From Phycisphaerales bacterium (GTDB taxonomy: Bacteria > Planctomycetota > UBA1135 > UBA2386), in the NCBI GenBank assembly GCA_020247305.1, contig JADCJE010000097.1:1-64000 (forward strand): 64,000 nt of DNA, given 5' to 3'. This document shows positions 57,036-64,000 of this stretch, piece by piece. The notes below the pieces were generated by a model. It was not told the DNA's origin. It did no database searches and saw nothing but the letters and a program-made list of their open reading frames with translations. The position numbers were made by a program, and so were the translations under genes. Position 1 is the first letter of the stretch. Every line of letters begins with the position of its first letter.

Positions 57036-58688
57036 TCAGTCCGCGCCGCCCGCCGGCAGCGGACCGTCCTCGGTCGGCTTGCCCTCGCCCGACGCGACGA
57101 GGCGCTTGATGTGCAGCCGGAACTCGCCGCGCTCCTCGGGCTCGGCGTTGCGCCAACGGCCGGTGTGCAAGCGCCGCTCGATGGCGTGGCCCTGCATCAT
57201 CACCGACGTCACGTGCTTGCCCTGCGGCGTGAACACGTGCACGCGGCCCTTGCCGCCGAGCACGACGACCGTGCTCTGGTCGAGGTCCCACAGGATCGCG
57301 TCGTCGCTCGCTTCGGCGGCGTCCGGGTAGGCGCGCGAGGTCGGCCGCTGGCCTTCTTCGCTGCGCTCGAGACCGTGCTGCGTGCGCCGTCCGGCGTTGC
57401 GCGTGCGGCCCTGCAGCTGCCGCGCGAGGTCCTGCAGCAGCGGCAGCACGAACGCCTCCTCGTCGACCTCGCCGCCCTGCTGCTGGCCCTGCAGGCGCAT
57501 GGCCTCGGCGTCGAGCTGGCGCTGGAAGCGGCTCAGGATCTGCATCAGGCCCGGGTCGGCGAGATCCATCGGGTCGACCGCCCCCACCGCGTGCAGGCGC
57601 AGGCGCGCGCGGCCTTCGAGCGTCGTGCCGCGCAGCAACTGGAAGCTGAAGGCGCAGCGGCCGGCGGCGTCGAGGGTGCGGAACAGGCCGGCGTCGACCT
57701 GGCCGAGGATCTTGAACACCGGCGAGTTGCCGCCGAACTCGGCGAGTTGCTGCGTGCGCAGCACGCGGCCCATCGTGACGCGCGTCAGCACGATGTCCTC
57801 GCCGGCGAGCAGACGGTCGATGTTTGGATCCTTGCGCTCGATCGCCATCGTCACGAAGTCGGCGAACTGCGGCTTGCCGGTCGACGAGTAGCCCTCGAAC
57901 ACCTGCCGCGGCTCCGCCGGGCGGCAGCCGTCGGCGTGCGAACTGCCGGCGAAGTAGCTGTAGACGGCGCCGGGGCGCAGCGCCTTCTCGTGTTCGCGCA
58001 CCTCGCGCACGCGCTTGCTGATCTGTTCGACCGCGGTGCCGGCAGCGTGGCGCACGTCGTTGCCGCCATCGAGCGGGATGCGCAGGTTGAGTTCGAGGTA
58101 ACGCGGCATCGCCAGCGGATCGACGCCTTCGATGTGCAGCAGCGTGTGCGCCATCTCGGCCAGCGCCTGCACGGCTTGCAACGCGGCGTGTTGCGAATCG
58201 CCGCGCGTGCGGCCGTGGCCTTGGCCGCGCGGATCGCGCCGACCGTGGCGATCGTGCCGATCGTGCCGGTCGTTGCGGTCGTGGCGTTCCTGCCGGCCAT
58301 GGCGCTCCTGCCGCTCGTGCCGGACCTGGCCCTTGCCGCCGTTCGCCGCGCGGTCGTGGCGCGGCGGCCGCGGTGCGGCCGGTTCGCCGGCGGTCGCCGG
58401 GTCACTCGCCGCATCGCCGCCGACCGGCGCCGTGCCGTCGCCCGCCGGTGCGCCTGACGCATCCCCACCGGGGCGCTCTCCGCGGCGGCGGCGGCGACGG
58501 CGACGGCGGCGGCGCTCGCCTTCACCCGCGACCGCGCCGTCGGCGCCGGTCGCAACCTCGCCGTCCCCCGCCGACGACGGCCCCGAAGATGATGGTGCCG
58601 AGTCGGCAGCGGCGACGTCGCCACCCGCGGGCGCAGCTGCGGGCGCGGGGTCGATCGGAGGAAGGCCGGCGTTGTCGGACTCGTTCAC
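57036..58688 (-). CDS. Protein with Arg11 and His/Arg/Asp-rich N-terminus and unknown conserved-looking C-terminal domain
   Basis: GTG 58688 'VNESDNAGLPPID'; '[16 protein letters not shown]'; 'RHERQERHGRQERHDRNDRHDRHDRHGRRD'; start position uncertain. Confidence 0.7.
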   Translation of the reverse strand: MNESDNAGLPPIDPAPAAAPAGGDVAAADSAPSSSGPSSAGDGEVATGADGAVAGEGERRRRRRRRRRRGERPGGDASGAPAGDGTAPVGGDAASDPATAGEPAAPRPPRHDRAANGGKGQVRHERQERHGRQERHDRNDRHDRHDRHGRRDPRGQGHGRTRGDSQHAALQAVQALAEMAHTLLHIEGVDPLAMPRYLELNLRIPLDGGNDVRHAAGTAVEQISKRVREVREHEKALRPGAVYSYFAGSSHADGCRPAEPRQVFEGYSSTGKPQFADFVTMAIERKDPNIDRLLAGEDIVLTRVTMGRVLRTQQLAEFGGNSPVFKILGQVDAGLFRTLDAAGRCAFSFQLLRGTTLEGRARLRLHAVGAVDPMDLADPGLMQILSRFQRQLDAEAMRLQGQQQGGEVDEEAFVLPLLQDLARQLQGRTRNAGRRTQHGLERSEEGQRPTSRAYPDAAEASDDAILWDLDQSTVVVLGGKGRVHVFTPQGKHVTSVMMQGHAIERRLHTGRWRNAEPEERGEFRLHIKRLVASGEGKPTEDGPLPAGGAD

Positions 58689-58782
58689 GGGGCGGCCACG
58701 ATGCGCCCTGCGCACGACGCCGACAAGGCCGCAGCGCGCATTTCCCTTCGCCGCGGCGGGCTGCTTCAATCCGCGTTCGTTC

Positions 58783-60140
<1,358 letters not shown>

Positions 60141-60144
<4 letters not shown>

Positions 60145-60995
60145 GCATGAACTTCGCCCGCGAGCAGTCGCTGCTGCGCCAGAAGCTGCAGGCCAAGGCC
60201 TCTGCCGAGCGCGCCGCGGCCCGCAGCGCGCCCTTCGCCGGCGCGGTGACGTTCCTCGGCGCCGACGACGGCGACGTCGCGAGCGCCGCCGAAGCAGTCG
60301 CCGCGGCCTGGCCGCAGATGGGCCGCGCCCAGATGACGGCATTCGTGCGCACGCTGTGGAGCAGCAAGGTGCACGAGTTGCGCGACGTCGGCAGCCGACT
60401 GCTGGCGATGCGCGCAGCGTTGCTCGAACCGGCCGACTTGCCGCTGCTGGAGACCTTCCTGGCCGGCGGCGCCGAGCCGGCGGTGCTCGATCGGCTCGCC
60501 CGCGACGTGCTGGGCGCGATGGCGATCCGGGCCAAGAAGGTCTGGAAGGACCTGCGCAAGCTGGCGGCCGCCGACGACGCCGCGCGGCGGCGACTCGCCG
60601 TCGTCGCGACGGAGCGGCCTCTGGCCGCCGACGCCGAGGCCTTTCCGCGCTTCGCCGAGCTGGCGGAACCGCTGTTGGCGCACGCCGACGCCGCGCTGCT
60701 CGCGGCGATCGACGGCGCCCTGACGGCGGCGGCGGCCATGCACCGCGACGCGGTGCATGCGTTCGCCGCGCGCCACGGCCGCGCCATCGCGGCGCCAGCT
60801 GCCGCACCGGCCCCGACCGCGGCGGCGGCCAAACCGACGCCGATCCCGCGCAAGGCCGCGCCGGCGGCCCGGCCGCCGCGCAAGGCCGCGCCGGCCGCGC
60901 CGAAGACCAAGGCCGGCAAGCCGGAAGCCAAGAGCGCCCCAAAGCCGCGCACCGGCAAGGCGCGCGCGACCAAGGCTGGCACGAAGCCGCGCTGA
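60141..60995 (+). CDS. AlkD-like (DNA alkylation repeat) helical protein with histone-H1-like Lys/Ala/Pro-rich tail
   Basis: ATGA overlap with the CBS gene; helical-repeat N-terminus; tail 'RKAAPAARPPRKAAPAAPKTKAGKPEAKSAPKPRTGKARATKAGTKPR'. Confidence 0.72.
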
Positions 60996-61012
60996 AGGCG
61001 CGCACCAGCGCC

Positions 61013-61792
61013 GTGCCGATCTTCGACACCCACTGCCACCTCGGCCTCGACGGCGCCGTCGCGCCCGCCGCGGAGCACGCGCGCGCCGTCGCCGCCGACG
61101 TCGATGCGCTGCTGGTGGTCGGCATCGACGCGGCGACCAGCGCCGCGGCGCGCGCGCTCGCGCACCTGCCGGGAGTGCGCTGGAGCGCGGGGCTGCATCC
61201 CAACGACGCCGCCCGCTTCGCCGCCGAGTGGCCGGCGATCGCGGCGCTGGCGCGCGACCCGTCGTGCGCCGCGATCGGCGAGACCGGCATGGACTGCTTC
61301 CGCGACCGCACGCCGCTCGCGCAACAGGAGCACAGCCTGCGGGCGCACCTGGCGCTGGCGCGCGAACTTGACCTGCCGGTGGTCTTCCACTGCCGCGACG
61401 CCTTCGCGCCGATGTTCGCGGCGCTGCGCAGCGAACCGCCGGTGCGCGGCGTCATGCACTGCTTCTCGGGCGGCGTCGACGAGGCCAGGCAGGCGCTCGA
61501 CCTCGGGCTCCACCTGTCGTTCGCCGGCCCGCTGACGTACCCGAAGAACCACGCGCTGCGCGCGGCGGCGGCGTTCGCGCCCGCCGACCGCATCCTGGTC
61601 GAGACCGACGCGCCGTTCCTGCCACCCCAGCGCCGGCGCGGCCAACGCAACGAACCGGCCTACATCGTCGAGACGCTGACGGCGCTCGCCGTCGCGCGCG
61701 GCGTCGACTTCGCCGCTGCAGCGGCCGCGACGTACGCCAACGCCCGCGCCCTGTTCGATCGGCGCAGCACGACCGCGGCGCCAGCCGGTTAG
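61013..61792 (+). CDS. tatD: TatD-family metal-dependent hydrolase
   Basis: 'IFDTHCHLGLDG', 'AIGETGMDCFRDRTPLAQQEHSLRAHLALARELDLPVVFHCRDAF', 'MHCFSGGVDEA', 'VETDAPFLPP'; GTG start chosen. Confidence 0.92.
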   Translation: MPIFDTHCHLGLDGAVAPAAEHARAVAADVDALLVVGIDAATSAAARALAHLPGVRWSAGLHPNDAARFAAEWPAIAALARDPSCAAIGETGMDCFRDRTPLAQQEHSLRAHLALARELDLPVVFHCRDAFAPMFAALRSEPPVRGVMHCFSGGVDEARQALDLGLHLSFAGPLTYPKNHALRAAAAFAPADRILVETDAPFLPPQRRRGQRNEPAYIVETLTALAVARGVDFAAAAAATYANARALFDRRSTTAAPAG

Positions 61793-61867
61793 GAACCGGC
61801 GTCGGTAGAGCCCACGCCGCCCGACGCGCACGGCAGTTGCCGGTCGTTCTGCTGCCGCCCCTCCGTT

Positions 61868-61964
61868 GGCTCTGCTCGGTGGTCTGTGTGTTCTCTGTGG
61901 CCGTCCAACTTCTGCTGCCGCAGAAGAAAGGAACCACAGCGAGCACAGAGGACACAGAGGGCAG
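61868..61964. repeat. Fold-back intergenic element with CTCTGTG/CACAGAG arms
   Basis: Left 'GTGGTCTGTGTGTTCTCTGTGG', right 'AACCACAGCGAGCACAGAGGACACAGAGG', inner perfect stem CTTCTGC-TGCC-GCAGAAG (61909-61926). Confidence 0.65.
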
Positions 61965-62264
61965 ACACCAAGAGCACGGCAGCAAGCAGCACCCAGTAGT
62001 CGCGGTGCAGCGGCTTGCAGTCCGCGAGCCCAAGCGCGCCGGCGCGTCCGGACGCTCGCCGCCGAGCCATGGCGAAGCCGCCGACTCGCCTGCGGTCAGT
62101 GGCTCCGCCCCGACCGCGCATCCGCGCGCCGCCCGGCACGCGTCTTCGCGCCCGGGGACTCGCGACCGATCCTCGGCGAATCCACCGATTCGCCAGCGGT
62201 CGTCCGCTTCGCCACGGACGTGAATCCACGCGCCGGATCGGCGCGCGTTCCGTGGCGCAGGCTC

Positions 62265-64000
62265 CTAGCGCGGCGGCGCGGCGAGCGACTGCAGGGCCTG
62301 CATGACGGCGAGGTCGCCGGGCGCGTGCTGCTGGGCCACCAGCAGTTCGCGGCGGGCTTCCGCCCCGCGACCGAGGTGCTGCAGCAACGCCGCGCGCTCG
62401 ATGCGCAAGTCGACCGGCGCAAGGCCGCGCGCAACGCTGGTGTCGAGGTGCGCCAGCGCGCCCGGCGCATCGCCGAGGCCGCGTCGTGCAGCGGCCGCGA
62501 GACGGAACACGTAGGCCTTTGGTGGCGCGATCGCGAGGCAGGACAGCGCCGCGGTCTCGGCCGCCGCGAAGGCAGCAACGTCCCCGCGCACGCGCCCCTG
62601 CTGCAGCAGCGCCTGCGCCTGCTGCGTCCGGACCCACGGATCGTCGTGGCGCAAGGCGCGCAAGGCAGCGGCAGCCGCGACGGCCCGCTCGGGTTGCGCG
62701 CTGCCGTCGGGCAGCGCCAGCAGGGCGGCGACGAGATCGGACAGCGGCGGCGCGTACGACGGATAGAGCGTGTTCGCCTTGGCGAGCGCATCGACGGCGC
62801 CAGCCACATCGCCAGCGCGCAAGCTGCTCGTGCCGAAGCCCCACCACGCGCGGAACGAGTCCTGCCGCACGGCGAGTTCCTGCTGCCAGATCAGCCGTTC
62901 GTCGCGGTACTGCAGCGAACGCATGGTCGAACGGCCGATGCCGGCGACGACGAGCACGGCGACGACCGACCAGCCGACCCGCTGCGGCAACCGCGACGAC
63001 CAGGCCGGCAGCGTGCGCGGCAAGGCGGCCAGGGCGACGAGTCCGACTCCGACCAGCGGGCCGTACAACCGGTGCTCGGCCAGCGGCATGTTGAGCGGTA
63101 TCAGCACCCAAGGCAGCGCGACCGCCCAGGCGAAGGCGGCACCGAGCCGCCGCAGCCGCGCAGTCGGGCCGGGCCAGACGGCAGCGACGGTCGCCGCGGC
63201 CATCGCCGCCCAACCAGCGAAAACGGCGGGTTCTACGAGGGACGTGCGGTAGACGACCTGCGGGTCGAACGACAGCCGCCAAGGCCAGATGGTCTGCAGC
63301 AGGCACCCGGGCAGCAGCGTGCCCATGGTGGCGAGTTGCACCAGCAACGTCCGGCCGCCGCCGGTCAGCGGATCACCGCCGGGCCGGTCGAGCAGTTGGA
63401 CCGTGGCCTCCCCGAGCACCGACCTTCGGACCAGCAGGTAGCCGACGACGACGAGCGCCATCGGCACGGCGCGCGCCACCGACGGCAGCAAGCGTCGGCG
63501 CCAGCTGCCGTGGCCGGCCAGCACGCCCTGCAGCGCGCACAGCGCCGGCACGACCACGCCGGTCTCCTTGGCGCCGCAGGCGATGACGACGCCGACACAC
63601 GACGTGCCGATGCCGACGACGGCGTGCGCGCCCCGTGACCACGCCAGATGACCGTGCAGCGCGACCAGCGCGCCGACCATCGCCAGCAGTTCGCTGCGCG
63701 CGGAGACGAGGTTGACCGCCTCGGACGCGAGCGGATGCACGGCGAAGAGGCCGGCGAACACGGCGCTGGCGACGAGGCGGCGCGACAGCCGCCACGCCCA
63801 CAGGAACCAGAGCACGGCGACGGTCGCGTGCAGCAGCACGTTGCCCGCCTTCAGGCTCCACGCTCCGGGATCGAGGGCCAGGTTGAGCGCGAAGCTGGTC
63901 AGCAACGCCGGCCGGTACATCGCGCCCGTGCCGGAACTGAACAACGTCGGATCGGTCCAGAACGCGCCGAGGTTGCCGAGGTCGCGCAGCGCGGCATTGC
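62265..64000 (-). CDS. TMTC-like polytopic TPR membrane protein, 5'-truncated by the window end
   Basis: The frame is open to the window end (NAALRDLGNLGAFWTDPTLFSSGTGAMYRPALLTSFALN..); many TM segments, then C-terminal TPR-like 'AWWGFGTSSLRAGDVAGAVDALAKANTLYPSY'. Confidence 0.8.
   Translation of the reverse strand, partial: NAALRDLGNLGAFWTDPTLFSSGTGAMYRPALLTSFALNLALDPGAWSLKAGNVLLHATVAVLWFLWAWRLSRRLVASAVFAGLFAVHPLASEAVNLVSARSELLAMVGALVALHGHLAWSRGAHAVVGIGTSCVGVVIACGAKETGVVVPALCALQGVLAGHGSWRRRLLPSVARAVPMALVVVGYLLVRRSVLGEATVQLLDRPGGDPLTGGGRTLLVQLATMGTLLPGCLLQTIWPWRLSFDPQVVYRTSLVEPAVFAGWAAMAAATVAAVWPGPTARLRRLGAAFAWAVALPWVLIPLNMPLAEHRLYGPLVGVGLVALAALPRTLPAWSSRLPQRVGWSVVAVLVVAGIGRSTMRSLQYRDERLIWQQELAVRQDSFRAWWGFGTSSLRAGDVAGAVDALAKANTLYPSYAPPLSDLVAALLALPDGSAQPERAVAAAAALRALRHDDPWVRTQQAQALLQQGRVRGDVAAFAAAETAALSCLAIAPPKAYVFRLAAAARRGLGDAPGALAHLDTSVARGLAPVDLRIERAALLQHLGRGAEARRELLVAQQHAPGDLAVMQALQSLAAPPR

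Noticed and set aside
58132-58780. Hydrophobic 'VAIVPIVPVVAVVAFLPAMALLPLVP' stretch in plus-strand frames
   Set aside because: It is the antisense reading of the His/Arg/Asp repeat codons, not a real transmembrane protein.

Overview
This 64 kb window is very GC-rich and densely coding, with about 48 supported protein genes plus one tRNA-Thr(CGT). I found no rRNA, CRISPR array, prophage or recognisable transposase. It looks like chromosomal DNA of a high-GC Gram-negative bacterium. A Planctomycetota-like origin is my inference from gene content and protein style and was not tested. Recognisable genes include a sensor kinase/OmpR regulator pair, NDH-2, an M14 peptidase, an ABC-2 exporter, a RhaD-type aldolase/dehydrogenase, RluA, an HD-GYP regulator and an FGE-like protein. 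Others are Cls, an NtrC-type regulator, a LysM protein, a LolA-like protein followed by a FAD oxidoreductase, hutU, hutH, apaG, an MBL hydrolase, a class C beta-lactamase-like protein, two PH-domain proteins and comM. The remainder include an SLC13 permease, cutA, an nrnA-type DHH protein, an amidohydrolase, mogA, a CBS-type cysteine/cystathionine synthase, tatD and a TMTC-like TPR membrane protein cut by the window edge. No complete, obviously new system is proven. The best leads are: (1) two tandem giant Gly-rich lipoproteins with a shared CNLGC-x3-GC motif at the head of an 8-gene run; (2) an AlkD-like helical-repeat protein fused to a histone-H1-like tail and overlapping the CBS gene; (3) an exported HEAT protein carrying a receiver-like domain, divergent from a sigma-54 activator; (4) an FGE-fold protein that appears to lack the catalytic cysteines; (5) an Arg11/HRD-rich protein with an unrecognised C-terminal domain; (6) several intergenic structured or repeated elements. 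Most of the long antisense ORFs in the supplied track are GC-driven shadow ORFs.
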